Shown here one piece after another: positions 44,309-52,557 of a stretch of DNA of 64,000 nucleotides (the first letter of the stretch is position 1; every line of letters starts with the position of its first letter). The stretch comes from DASRHK01 sp963776465 (GTDB taxonomy: Bacteria; Pseudomonadota; Gammaproteobacteria; Nevskiales; Nevskiaceae). The notes beneath the pieces are model-generated. The model did no database searches. It saw only the letters and a program-made list of their open reading frames with translations, and was not told the origin of the DNA. Location: positions 620,001 to 684,000 of the forward strand of contig CAVZMV010000001.1 of assembly GCA_963776465.1 (NCBI GenBank), in the 5' to 3' direction. Position numbers and translations under genes: made by a program.

Positions 44309-44796
44309 CGCTTCTTCGGCACCCAGGCCCAGACGAAATCGCACCGGATCGGCTCCTGGCCGGCGGCGTCGGTCACCTTCACCGGCACCGCGACGTCGCC
44401 CTTGTCCTGCGTCCGCATCAACTCGCGCTGCGCGACTGGCAGGCTCGCCTCGGCGCGCAGGTCGCCCTGCGCGCGGCGCACGTAATCGATGCGCATGCTC
44501 TTGAGCAGCGGCAAGTGCGTGTCGGGCACCGACAGCCCGAATGCCACGCCCGTTGCCGATTCGGCGAGCAGGGCCATGCCGGCGGCGTGGATGCCGCCGA
44601 TGTGGTTCTGCACCTTGCGGCGGTTCTTCATCGTCAGCACCGCGCGGCCGTCGCCGGCTTCCTCGATCCAGACGCCGCCGGTGCCCGCGAACTTCACCTT
44701 GAAGGTGAACATCTTCGTCATCGCGGCGCGACGCAGCGGCGTCGGCAGCTTTGCGACCGTGGCGAGCGCGCGGCTGAGCTGATTGGGCTTGTCCAT
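44305..44796 (-). CDS. DUF4442 hotdog-fold protein (thioesterase-like)
   Basis: The 163-residue protein has a hotdog pattern, including VQNHIGGIHAAGMALLAESATG near 63-84, and a final IRCDFVWAWVPKK, matching DUF4442, a thioesterase-like family of unknown substrate. There is no signal peptide. It is divergent from fadH, with about 63 bp between them, so it may be regulated with it. The ATG at 44796 is the sensible start; longer frames upstream lie antisense to fadH and are not coding. Confidence 0.8.
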   Translation of the reverse strand: MDKPNQLSRALATVAKLPTPLRRAAMTKMFTFKVKFAGTGGVWIEEAGDGRAVLTMKNRRKVQNHIGGIHAAGMALLAESATGVAFGLSVPDTHLPLLKSMRIDYVRRAQGDLRAEASLPVAQRELMRTQDKGDVAVPVKVTDAAGQEPIRCDFVWAWVPKKR

Positions 44797-44859
44797 GCGG
44801 CGCAAAGGATGACATAGAATCCGCCTCGATCCGCTGCCATTCCCACCGGGGGAACGACT

Positions 44860-46902
44860 TTGTCGACGCCTTATCCGCACCTGCTGGCGCCGCTGGACCT
44901 TGGCTTCACCACGCTCAAGAACCGCGTGCTGATGGGCTCGATGCACACGGGCCTCGAGGACCGCAAGAAACATTTCCCGCGGCTGGCCAAGTATTTCGCC
45001 GAGCGCGCGCGCGGCGGCGTCGGGCTCATCGTCACCGGCGGCTTCGCGCCGAACGTCGAGGGCTGGGTGTCTCCCCTCGCCGGCCGGCTCGCCACCTCCG
45101 CGGCGGCGCGCGCGCACAAGATCATTCCGGATGCAGTGCACGCCGAGGGCGGCAAGATCGCGCTGCAGATCCTGCATGCCGGCCGCTACGGCTACCACCC
45201 CTTGTCGGTCGCGCCCAGCAAGATCAAGTCGCCGATCACGCCATTCGCGCCGCGCGAGCTGTCCAGCGCCGGCGTCGAGCGGCAGATCAAGGCGTTCGTT
45301 AACTGCGGCGCGCTGGCACGCGACGCCGGCTACGACGGCGTCGAGGTGATGGGCTCCGAGGGCTACTTCATCAACGAGTTCCTGGTGGAGCACACCAACC
45401 ACCGCACCGACCAGTGGGGCGGCAGCTACGAGAACCGCATGCGCCTGCCGGTGGAGATCGTCTCGCGCATGCGCGAGAAGGTCGGCCGCGACTTCATCAT
45501 CATCTACCGCCTGTCGATGCTCGACCTGCTCCCCGACGGCAGCACCTGGGACGAGGTCGTTCAGCTGGCAAAAGCGATCGAGAAGGCCGGCGCCACCATC
45601 ATCAACACCGGCATCGGCTGGCACGAGGCCCGCGTGCCGACGATCGCGACCTCTGTTCCGCGTGCGGCCTTCGCCTGGGTCACCAAGAAGATGAAGGGCG
45701 AAGTCTCGATCCCGCTCTGCACGACCAACCGCATCAACACGCCGGAAGTCGCCGAGCAGATCCTCGCCGACGGCAGCGCCGACATGGTCTCCATGGCGCG
45801 GCCGCTCCTCGCCGACGCCGAGTTCGTGAAGAAGGCGGTCGAGCAGCGCAGCGACGAGATCAACACCTGCATCGCCTGCAACCAGGCCTGCCTGGATCAC
45901 ACGTTCAAGGCCAAGATCGCCTCGTGCCTGGTGAATCCGCGCGCGTGCCACGAGACCGAGCTCAATTACCTGCCGGCGCAGCGCAAGAAGAAGATCGCCG
46001 TGGTCGGCGCCGGGCCCGCGGGCCTGGCCGCGTCGACGGTGCTCGCCGAGCGTGGGCACGAGGTGCACCTGTTCGAATCGGCCGGGCAGATCGGCGGCCA
46101 GTTCAACATGGCCAAGCGCATCCCCGGCAAGGAGGAGTTCGAGGAGACGCTGCGCTACTTCTTGAAGAAGATCGAGAAGACCGCGGTGAAGCTGCACCTG
46201 AACCAGCGCATGTCCGCCGACGACCTGATCCGCGGCAAGTACGACGAAGTCGTGCTGGCCACCGGCGTCATCCCGCGCGACCCGCGCATTCCGGGCCAGG
46301 GCAGCGCCAAGGTCGTCTCCTACATCGACGTGCTGCTGAAGAACGAGCCGGTCGGCAAGCGCGTGGCCGTGGTCGGCGCCGGCGGCATCGGCTTCGACGT
46401 CTCGGAATTCCTGGTGCACGGCAAGGGCCAGTCGCCGACCATGCACTTGCCCGAGTGGCTCGACGAGTGGGGCGTGGCCGATCCCGCCAAGGCGCGCGGC
46501 GGCGTCGCCGGCGTCAAGCCGAAGATCAGCCCGCCGGCGCGCCAGATCTATCTCCTGCAGCGCAAGAAGACCAAGCACGGCGCCGGCCTTGGCAAGACCA
46601 CCGGCTGGATCCACCGCTCGACGCTGAAGATGAAGAAGGTCGAGATGATCGGCGGCGTGAACTACGAGTCCATCGACGACCGCGGCATCCTCGTCACCTT
46701 CGGCGAGAAGCGCGAGAAGCCGACGCTGCTCGAGGTCGACACCATCGTCCTGTGCACGGGGCAGGAATCGCTGCGCGAGCTCTACGAGCCGATCAAGGCG
46801 GCCGGCATCCCGGTGCACCTGGTGGGTGGCTCCGACGTCGCCGCCGAGCTCGATGCCAAGCGCGCGATCAACCAGGCGTCGCGCCTCGCGGCGGAGATCT
46901 AG
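44860..46902 (+). CDS. fadH: 2,4-dienoyl-CoA reductase (NADPH)
   Basis: FadH reduces the 2,4-dienoyl-CoA formed when unsaturated fatty acids are beta-oxidised. The 680-residue flavoprotein has an old-yellow-enzyme domain (1-320, LLAPLDLGFTTLKNRVLMGSMHTGL), a 4Fe-4S cluster with Cys337-x2-Cys340-x3-Cys344-x11-Cys356, and a glutathione-reductase-like FAD/NADPH part (VVGAGPAGLAAS near 378, VVGAGGIGFDVSEFL near 505). The start is TTG at 44860, preceded by GGGGGAA. The C-terminus is normal. Confidence 0.95.
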   Translation: MSTPYPHLLAPLDLGFTTLKNRVLMGSMHTGLEDRKKHFPRLAKYFAERARGGVGLIVTGGFAPNVEGWVSPLAGRLATSAAARAHKIIPDAVHAEGGKIALQILHAGRYGYHPLSVAPSKIKSPITPFAPRELSSAGVERQIKAFVNCGALARDAGYDGVEVMGSEGYFINEFLVEHTNHRTDQWGGSYENRMRLPVEIVSRMREKVGRDFIIIYRLSMLDLLPDGSTWDEVVQLAKAIEKAGATIINTGIGWHEARVPTIATSVPRAAFAWVTKKMKGEVSIPLCTTNRINTPEVAEQILADGSADMVSMARPLLADAEFVKKAVEQRSDEINTCIACNQACLDHTFKAKIASCLVNPRACHETELNYLPAQRKKKIAVVGAGPAGLAASTVLAERGHEVHLFESAGQIGGQFNMAKRIPGKEEFEETLRYFLKKIEKTAVKLHLNQRMSADDLIRGKYDEVVLATGVIPRDPRIPGQGSAKVVSYIDVLLKNEPVGKRVAVVGAGGIGFDVSEFLVHGKGQSPTMHLPEWLDEWGVADPAKARGGVAGVKPKISPPARQIYLLQRKKTKHGAGLGKTTGWIHRSTLKMKKVEMIGGVNYESIDDRGILVTFGEKREKPTLLEVDTIVLCTGQESLRELYEPIKAAGIPVHLVGGSDVAAELDAKRAINQASRLAAEI

Positions 46903-46910
46903 CCGCTCCG

Positions 46911-47345
46911 ATGCGGCTCTGGTCGCTGCACCCGCGCTACCTGGACAGCCAAGGACTGGTCGCCTTGTGGCGCGAGGCGCTGCTGGCGCGGGCCGTCCTG
47001 CGCGGTCAGACCAAGGGCTATCGCTTCCACCCGCAGCTCGCGCGCTTCCAGGCGCATCCGCACGCGCGCTCGGCGATCTCCTCGTACCTTGCCGAAGTGC
47101 ACGCGGAAGCGGGACGCCGCGAGTACTCGTTCGATGCGCGCAAGGTCGGGCCGACGCGGCGGGTGAACCTGATCGCGGTCACCACCGGCCAGGTGGAATA
47201 CGAGTGGGAGCACCTGCTGAAAAAGCTGGCGACGCGAAGCCCGCAGCACTACCGGCAATGGCGCTCGCTGCGCGCGCCGCAATGCCATCCGCTGTTCGCG
47301 CTACGGCCGGGGCCGGTCGAGGGCTGGGAGCGTCTCGCGCGATAA
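46911..47345 (+). CDS. Pyrimidine-dimer DNA glycosylase/endonuclease V family protein
   Basis: The 144-residue protein starts MRLWSLHPRYLDSQGLVALWREALLA, a diagnostic opening for this family (related to phage T4 DenV). It continues with QTKGYRFHPQLARFQ near 38 and YLAEVHAEA near 59. It likely nicks UV-damaged DNA, though some members may have other roles. It follows fadH by 8 bp. Its 3' end overlaps the convergent lipoprotein gene by 45 bp, a large overlap. Confidence 0.85.
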   Translation: MRLWSLHPRYLDSQGLVALWREALLARAVLRGQTKGYRFHPQLARFQAHPHARSAISSYLAEVHAEAGRREYSFDARKVGPTRRVNLIAVTTGQVEYEWEHLLKKLATRSPQHYRQWRSLRAPQCHPLFALRPGPVEGWERLAR

Positions 47346-47936
47346 GCGTTCCGCGAGATTCGCGTAGGCCTTCCCCACGAGCCGATCCATCGCGCTGACG
47401 AAATCCTCGACCGAGGATCCGCTCACCGGCGCCTGCTCGTCGAAGTCCAGCAACAGCCGCTCGTTGTCCTCGGCATCGTTGACGCGGAACTCCACCGCGA
47501 AGGACGCCTGCGGAGACGATCCGAGCACATGCTCCAGGCGCTTGAGCCGCGGGTGGACCGTCAGGTCGCCGCGCGCGCGCCCGCCGGCTTGCGTCACCTG
47601 CGCGTTCGCGAACGCGCCCCGGAGGTAGGAAATGAGGCTATCGCGGAGCATCACGCCCGGCGGCTCGGCCCAGAACTGGTAGTGGTATTGCTCGAGCGCG
47701 CTGGTCGCGTCCTGCGACCGGAAGATCAGCGGGCGCTCGTTGTTGATGCCGTAGGACTCGAAGGGCTCGATCACGATTCGCCCGGCGAAGGTGCTGCCGC
47801 TCTGCGGCGCGGCAACTTCGACACGGTAGTAGCGGACCGGCGGCGCCGGCGCGACGCTGCAGGCGACGATGGCGAGCGCTGCAAGCGCGGCCATCGTCGT
47901 CCCCGCGCAGGCGGGGACCCAGTTTTTTATTTTCAT
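47301..47936 (-). CDS. Auxiliary lipoprotein of the MCE-type lipid transporter
   Basis: The 211-residue product is the last gene of the MCE operon, overlapping the MlaD-like gene by 4 bp. A signal peptide ends in the lipobox IVAC (Cys26). The mature part fits the ABC-type transport auxiliary component family (PqiC/LptE-like): APPVRYYRVEVAAP near 31 and GRIVIEPFESYGINNERPLIFRS near 52. The first 14 residues (NWVPACAGTT) are encoded by a dispersed palindromic repeat, so the original start may be the ATG at 47894. Its role is probably at the outer membrane, receiving or handing over lipid. Confidence 0.83.
   Translation of the reverse strand: MKIKNWVPACAGTTMAALAALAIVACSVAPAPPVRYYRVEVAAPQSGSTFAGRIVIEPFESYGINNERPLIFRSQDATSALEQYHYQFWAEPPGVMLRDSLISYLRGAFANAQVTQAGGRARGDLTVHPRLKRLEHVLGSSPQASFAVEFRVNDAEDNERLLLDFDEQAPVSGSSVEDFVSAMDRLVGKAYANLAERLSRETLPALDRPRP
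47895..47921. repeat. Short dispersed palindromic repeat within the lipoprotein 5' end
   Basis: CGTCGTCCCCGCG-CA-GGCGGGGACCCA, a second copy of the repeat at 19857-19883, with perfect CCCCGC/GCGGGG arms. On the minus strand it encodes WVPACAGTT, a peptide often seen where this repeat runs into a gene. Confidence 0.75.
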
Positions 47937-48904
47937 TCTTTTCGCTTCAACGGCGGCACCGGATCGTTCGGCGCATCGGGCGAGCGCAGCAGCAAGCTCG
48001 GGTTCTGGCGGATGCTGCGGCTGAACTCCTGCAGGTTAAGCGCGGCGGAGTCCAGGTTGCTCGAGAAGGACTCTGCGTGCCGCGAGACGGCCTCGGTGGT
48101 GAATCGAAGGTCGCGCAAGGCGGCTTTCAGATCGGGGCCGCCCTGCTGTGTGAGCTTCTCGAGCTCCGTCGTCGCCTTCTGCATGTTGATCGCGGTCTTG
48201 TCCAGGTTGGTGATCAGCCTGTCCAGTGCGGCGATGCGCTCGTCGCTCAGCAGCTCGTTCATCTGGCCGCTCATGCCGGTGAGATCGTTGCTCGCCGTCT
48301 CGACGTTCTTCATCACCACCGGCCAGCGATCGGCCGTGGTCTTCATGAAGCGGTTGGCGTTGGCCACTAGCGGATGCATGTCCTTGTCCAGAATCTCGCC
48401 GAGCAGGGTGACCTGCTTGTTGAGGTTGTCGACCAGCGGCACCAGCGAACGCTCGGTCAGCTGATCGACGTTGCCGGCGATCGAGGAGAAGCTGTCCTGC
48501 AGGCTGGCGGACCAGCCGGACGGGATCATCGCGCCCGGCTTCAGCATGACGGAGCTCTTGCCCGCCGAAATGGAGATGGTCTGCGCCGCGAGCAGGCCCG
48601 GCGCCACCGAGCGCGCGATGCTGTCCTCGGGGATCTGCCAGCCGCTGGTGATCGACACCGACACCCGGAAGCGCGCCTTGCCGGCGTTCTGCGAGGGCTC
48701 GACGCTCTCGACCTGGCCGATCGGATAGCCCTCGAACAGGACCTGCGAGCCGTACTTCAGGCCCGCGACGTTGCCGAACTCGGTGTAGTACTCGTCGGTG
48801 GGGCCGGTCCGTCCGGCGAGCGTCGCCAGCACCAGGATCAGCGACACCACGGCCGCCATCACGAACACGCCGACCAGCATCAGGTTGACCTTGAAGGCGG
48901 TCAC
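47933..48904 (-). CDS. mlaD: MCE-domain protein of lipid transporter (MlaD-like)
   Basis: The 323-residue protein has one N-terminal transmembrane helix (about 8-30) and an MCE domain (about 37-118) containing EFGNVAGLKYGSQVLFEGYPIGQVESVE. A long alpha-helical tail (about 150-300) has periodic leucines such as LVPLVDNLNKQVTLLGEILD. It is longer than E. coli MlaD (about 183) because of this tail, as in the longer MCE proteins that form a channel across the periplasm. It acts with MlaE/MlaF in phospholipid transfer. Confidence 0.9.
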   Translation of the reverse strand: MTAFKVNLMLVGVFVMAAVVSLILVLATLAGRTGPTDEYYTEFGNVAGLKYGSQVLFEGYPIGQVESVEPSQNAGKARFRVSVSITSGWQIPEDSIARSVAPGLLAAQTISISAGKSSVMLKPGAMIPSGWSASLQDSFSSIAGNVDQLTERSLVPLVDNLNKQVTLLGEILDKDMHPLVANANRFMKTTADRWPVVMKNVETASNDLTGMSGQMNELLSDERIAALDRLITNLDKTAINMQKATTELEKLTQQGGPDLKAALRDLRFTTEAVSRHAESFSSNLDSAALNLQEFSRSIRQNPSLLLRSPDAPNDPVPPLKRKE

Positions 48905-49707
48905 GTCCGTGCCTCCGGTCTGGTCGTCAGGCGCTTGAGATATTCCTCGGGCGGCAGCTCCTCGTGCTCGACGCGACGCGTCAGCAGCGCCTGCACGCGG
49001 TCGTCCTTCGACGCGCGCACTTCGTCGATGGTGCCGGTGGTCAGCACCTCGCCGCGGTCGAGCACCGTGATGCGGTCGGCGATCTTGAACGCGCTCTCCA
49101 GCATGTGCGTCACCACCACCATGCTCATCCCGGCCCCGTTGAGTTTGAGGATCAGCTCGTCGATGCTCGCCGCCACCACCGGGTCGAGCCCCGACGACGG
49201 CTCGTCGAAGAACACCAGCCTGGGATCCATGACGATCGCCCGCGCCAGCGACGCGCGCTTGATCATGCCACCGGAGAGCTGCGAAGGCATCAGGTCTTCG
49301 CAGCCCGGCAGGTTCACCACGTCGAGCTTGAGCCGCATCATGATCCGCATGGTGCTCTCGTCGAGCTTCGTGTGCTCGCGGAGCGGCAGCATGATGTTCT
49401 CGCCCACCGTCAGCGAGCCGAGCAACGCGCCTCCCTGGAAGGCGACGCCCATCTTGCGGCGCAGCTCCAGCATCTGCGCCCAGCTCATGCGCGTGATGTC
49501 GTCGCCGAGCAGCCGGATGGTTCCGGCCACCGGCTTCTCCAGGCCGAGCAGGTGCCGCAGCAGCGTCGACTTGCCCGAGCCCGAGCCGCCCATGATCACC
49601 ATGACCTCGCCGGGCTTCACCTCCATGCTGACGTCGCGCAGGACCGTGCGGCCGTCGTAGTCCACGCGCAGGTTCTTCACCTCGACGGCGAGCGGCTCGC
49701 TGCTCAT
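48901..49707 (-). CDS. mlaF: ABC-transporter ATPase of the MCE system (MlaF-like)
   Basis: The 268-residue ATPase has Walker A GGSGSGKST (40-48), a Q-loop in MGVAFQGGAL, signature LSGGM near 144, and Walker B LVFFDEPSSGLD near 165. It is cytoplasmic and pairs with the permease. The extended C-terminal tail beyond about 240 is typical of MlaF, where it contacts MlaB. It overlaps both neighbours by 4 bp. Confidence 0.95.
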   Translation of the reverse strand: MSSEPLAVEVKNLRVDYDGRTVLRDVSMEVKPGEVMVIMGGSGSGKSTLLRHLLGLEKPVAGTIRLLGDDITRMSWAQMLELRRKMGVAFQGGALLGSLTVGENIMLPLREHTKLDESTMRIMMRLKLDVVNLPGCEDLMPSQLSGGMIKRASLARAIVMDPRLVFFDEPSSGLDPVVAASIDELILKLNGAGMSMVVVTHMLESAFKIADRITVLDRGEVLTTGTIDEVRASKDDRVQALLTRRVEHEELPPEEYLKRLTTRPEART

Positions 49708-50492
49708 CGGGTGACGAGGAACGCGAAGATCATGTCGGTGATGACGATGGCGGCGATGCCGTGCACCACCGAGCGCGTCGTCACCCGCCCCACCCCTTCG
49801 GCGCCGCCGGTGACGAGGCTGCCGTTGACCACGCCGACGATGGTGATCAGCACCGCGAACAGCATGCTCTTGCCGATGCCGTGCATGACGTCGTCCACCG
49901 CGGTCACCGTGCGCAGCTCGTCCAGGTAGGCGCTGAACTGCACGCCCAGATCCGCGGAGATGTAGAGGCCGGCGCCGACCAGGCCGACGACGTCGGCGAA
50001 CCAGGTCAGGAGCGGCAGCATGATCAGCATCGCCACCAGCGCCGGCGCGACCAGGTAGCGCACCGGCGAGACGCCCATGACGGTGAGCGCGGAGATTTCT
50101 TCGTTGATCTTCATCGTCGCCAGGCGCGCCGCCAGCGCCGAGCCCGAGCGGCCCGCGACCAGGATGCCGGTGATCAGCGGCGCGAACTCGCGCGTGACCG
50201 ACAGCGCGACCCCGAGCGTGACCTGGCTCTCGGCGCCGAAAATCTTCAGCGTGTGGATGCCCTGGATCGACACCATCACGCCGATGGCGACCGACAGCAC
50301 CGCGGTGATCGGCATGGCCTTGATGCCGATCTCCACCGCCTGCTGCAGCACGGCGGTGACGCGCACCGGCTGCTTGCTGGACGGGCCCGCGAACAGCCAG
50401 AACAGGCTCTCCCCCAAGAGCGCGGCGCCCAGGCCCATCTCGGCGACGCCGGCGGCGGTGAGGCGTCCGACGTTCTCGAACCAGGCCCTCAT
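49704..50492 (-). CDS. mlaE: ABC-transporter permease of the MCE system (MlaE-like)
   Basis: The 262-residue membrane protein has about five to six hydrophobic helices and the MlaE signature AVLSVAIGVMVSIQGIHTLKIFGAE near 63-87. PLITGILVAGRSGSALAARLATMKINEEISAL near 105-136 is the coupling-helix region. It overlaps both neighbouring genes by 4 bp, indicating one translation unit with the STAS protein upstream. Confidence 0.94.
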   Translation of the reverse strand: MRAWFENVGRLTAAGVAEMGLGAALLGESLFWLFAGPSSKQPVRVTAVLQQAVEIGIKAMPITAVLSVAIGVMVSIQGIHTLKIFGAESQVTLGVALSVTREFAPLITGILVAGRSGSALAARLATMKINEEISALTVMGVSPVRYLVAPALVAMLIMLPLLTWFADVVGLVGAGLYISADLGVQFSAYLDELRTVTAVDDVMHGIGKSMLFAVLITIVGVVNGSLVTGGAEGVGRVTTRSVVHGIAAIVITDMIFAFLVTR

Positions 50493-50788
50493 CGGATCGT
50501 GAAGATCTTGTCGAGCCGCGCCAGCGTCAGCACCTTGAGCACCTGCTCGCTGACGCGCGCGAGCGAGAAATCGGTGTTGGCGGCGCGCGCGCGCTGGAAC
50601 GCTTCCACCAGGCTGGCGACGCCGGACGAGTCCATGTAGCGCACGGCGGAAAGATCGACGACGACCGCGCCGCCTTTCTTGACCGTTGCCAGCAAGGTCG
50701 CGCGCGCATCGGGCGAATGCTCCAGGTCGATGTCCCCGGAGAGGAACACCGTCGCCGCCCCGTTCTCCTCGACTACGCGAAAGCTCAT
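50489..50788 (-). CDS. STAS-domain protein (anti-sigma-factor-antagonist/MlaB-like)
   Basis: The 99-residue STAS protein has the anti-anti-sigma phosphorylation motif DSSG at 53-56 within VRYMDSSGVASLV. Ser55 is the position phosphorylated in SpoIIAA. In the Mla transporter the MlaB subunit is a STAS protein bound to MlaF, so it could be either MlaB or a partner-switch antagonist, or both. The start at 50788 shares one base with the phosphatase stop (TGATG). Confidence 0.87.
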   Translation of the reverse strand: MSFRVVEENGAATVFLSGDIDLEHSPDARATLLATVKKGGAVVVDLSAVRYMDSSGVASLVEAFQRARAANTDFSLARVSEQVLKVLTLARLDKIFTIR

Positions 50789-52554
50789 CAGGTCTCTTCG
50801 GAATTGCCGGCAGCGTCGCGGCGCGCGCGTCGCTCCGGCAGGTTCTTGGACAGCACCAGGCGATTGCCGGCGCCTTCGGGCGGCGGCAGGAATTGCACGC
50901 GGTCGGTCAGCGCGTGCATGAAGTGCACGCCCAGCCCGCCCGGACGCAGCTCGTCCAGTCGCCGTCCCTGGCACTTATCTTGGTCAACCGCCGGCGCGAA
51001 GTCCACGAGCTCCACCTCCACCGCGTCCGCGCGCCGCCGCACGCGCAGCTGGATGCGGCCCTCGCATTCGCCGCCATAAGCGTGGCGGATGATGTTCTGG
51101 CAAGCCTCGTCCACGGCCAGCGCCAGGTCACGGGCGAAATCCGGGGCGCCGCCGGCCTGATGCGCCGCCGCCTCGATCAGGCGCCGCACCACACGCAGCT
51201 GGCTGACGCGCGCCTGGATGGTCTGCGACACCAGCAGGCCCGTCGAGCGGCGCCGCCGCTCGCGACGTGCTTCGGTCGTGACGCGATCCTCCACGACCAG
51301 CACGGTCAGATCGTCGTGCAGCTCGTCCCCCGACTCGGTCAGCGGCGCTGCAAGGCGCTTGAGCCGCTCGCGCGCCGGCCGCGCGGCGTTGACGTCGATC
51401 AGGGCGCGTAATCCTTCGACGCCCAGCGGCGCGCCATCGGGACCGCGTCCTTCGGTGAAGCCGTCCGTGAAGAAGTAGACGCTGTCGCCGGCGAGCGTGA
51501 GACGCGTCTCGCGATAGCGCCGGTTCTGCAGCTGACCCATCACGCCCAGCGGCGGATCCTCCGCAGGAAAGGCGGTGTACTCGCCTTGCGCGTTGCGCAG
51601 CAGCGGCGGCTCGTGGCCGGCGTTGGCGAAGCGCAGCTCACGCCGGCGCGCGTCGTAGATGCCGACGACCATGGTCACGAACATGCCCAGGCTCATGGTC
51701 TCGCACAGCTCGGACTCGATGCGCGCGAGCAGCCGGCCGGGATCGTGGACGTGCTTGCCCAGGCTGCGGAACAAGGTCGCGGTCTTGACCATGATCAGCG
51801 CCGCGTTCATGCCCTTGCCGGACACGTCCGCCAGCGCGAACGCCGAGCGTCCGCCCTGCAGCGGCAGGATGTCGTAGAAATCGCCGGAGACGCCGCGTGC
51901 CGGCACCGACAGGCCGTGGATGGCGCCGTCGTCCGGCTGCGGCGCCGGCAAGAGGTTGCGCTGCACCGTCGCGGCCAGCTCCAGCTCGCGGCGCAATCGC
52001 GCCTGCTCCATCTGCGCCTGCGCCAGCCGCGCGTTGGCGATCGCCAGCGCCGCCGCGGCCGCCAGCGCTTCCAGCGCCTCGCGATCGCGCTGCTCGAACA
52101 GGCCGGTGCCGCCCTTGCGGTTGATCAGCTCCACCGCGCCAATCCGCTGGCCGCGCACGATCAGCGGCGCGCACAGCAGCGAGCGCACCTGATAGTCGCC
52201 GCCGATCGTCTGGGGCGCGACGAAGTCCACGTCGGTGCGCGCGTCGGCGACGAGCTGGGTGGCGCCGCTGGTGACCGCGCGCCCGACGATGCCGGCCGTG
52301 GCCGGCAGCGCCAGCCCGGTCGCGGGCACCGGGCCCACCGACGCGTGCGCCACCAGGCGCGCGCGCGGATCGTCGATCTCCCCTTCCAGCAGGAACAGCG
52401 TCGCCGACTCGGCGTTCATCGAATCGATGATCCGCCGGAGCGCAGCGTCCAGGCTCGCGTTGAGGTCGCTGGAGCGCGCGAAGTCCTCCATCACCGCGGC
52501 CAGCATCTCGATGTAGTCGCTGCCGGGTCCTCTTGGCGCGACGGGGATCGTCAT
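50788..52554 (-). CDS. GAF - PP2C/SpoIIE phosphatase - RsbW-like kinase fusion
   Basis: The 588-residue cytoplasmic protein has three domains. A GAF sensor is at about 15-175. A SpoIIE/RsbU-type PP2C phosphatase is at about 195-422, with metal residues in GDFYD (224-228), ADVSGKG (242-248) and HDDLTVLV (413-420). A C-terminal HATPase of the anti-sigma kinase type follows (about 445-572), with N-box EACQNIIRHA (483-492), DFAP (518-521) and GGLGVHF (539-545). All key residues are intact, so both phosphatase and kinase can be active. It is coupled to the STAS gene. It presumably sets the phosphorylation of the STAS DSSG in response to a signal at the GAF domain. Confidence 0.92.
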   Translation of the reverse strand: MTIPVAPRGPGSDYIEMLAAVMEDFARSSDLNASLDAALRRIIDSMNAESATLFLLEGEIDDPRARLVAHASVGPVPATGLALPATAGIVGRAVTSGATQLVADARTDVDFVAPQTIGGDYQVRSLLCAPLIVRGQRIGAVELINRKGGTGLFEQRDREALEALAAAAALAIANARLAQAQMEQARLRRELELAATVQRNLLPAPQPDDGAIHGLSVPARGVSGDFYDILPLQGGRSAFALADVSGKGMNAALIMVKTATLFRSLGKHVHDPGRLLARIESELCETMSLGMFVTMVVGIYDARRRELRFANAGHEPPLLRNAQGEYTAFPAEDPPLGVMGQLQNRRYRETRLTLAGDSVYFFTDGFTEGRGPDGAPLGVEGLRALIDVNAARPARERLKRLAAPLTESGDELHDDLTVLVVEDRVTTEARRERRRRSTGLLVSQTIQARVSQLRVVRRLIEAAAHQAGGAPDFARDLALAVDEACQNIIRHAYGGECEGRIQLRVRRRADAVEVELVDFAPAVDQDKCQGRRLDELRPGGLGVHFMHALTDRVQFLPPPEGAGNRLVLSKNLPERRARRDAAGNSEET

Positions 52555-52557
52555 GGC

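Noticed and set aside
44305..46818. A long minus-strand frame joining fadH antisense to the DUF4442 gene
   Set aside because: Only the last 163 codons (start 44796) have a domain. The upstream part is antisense to fadH.
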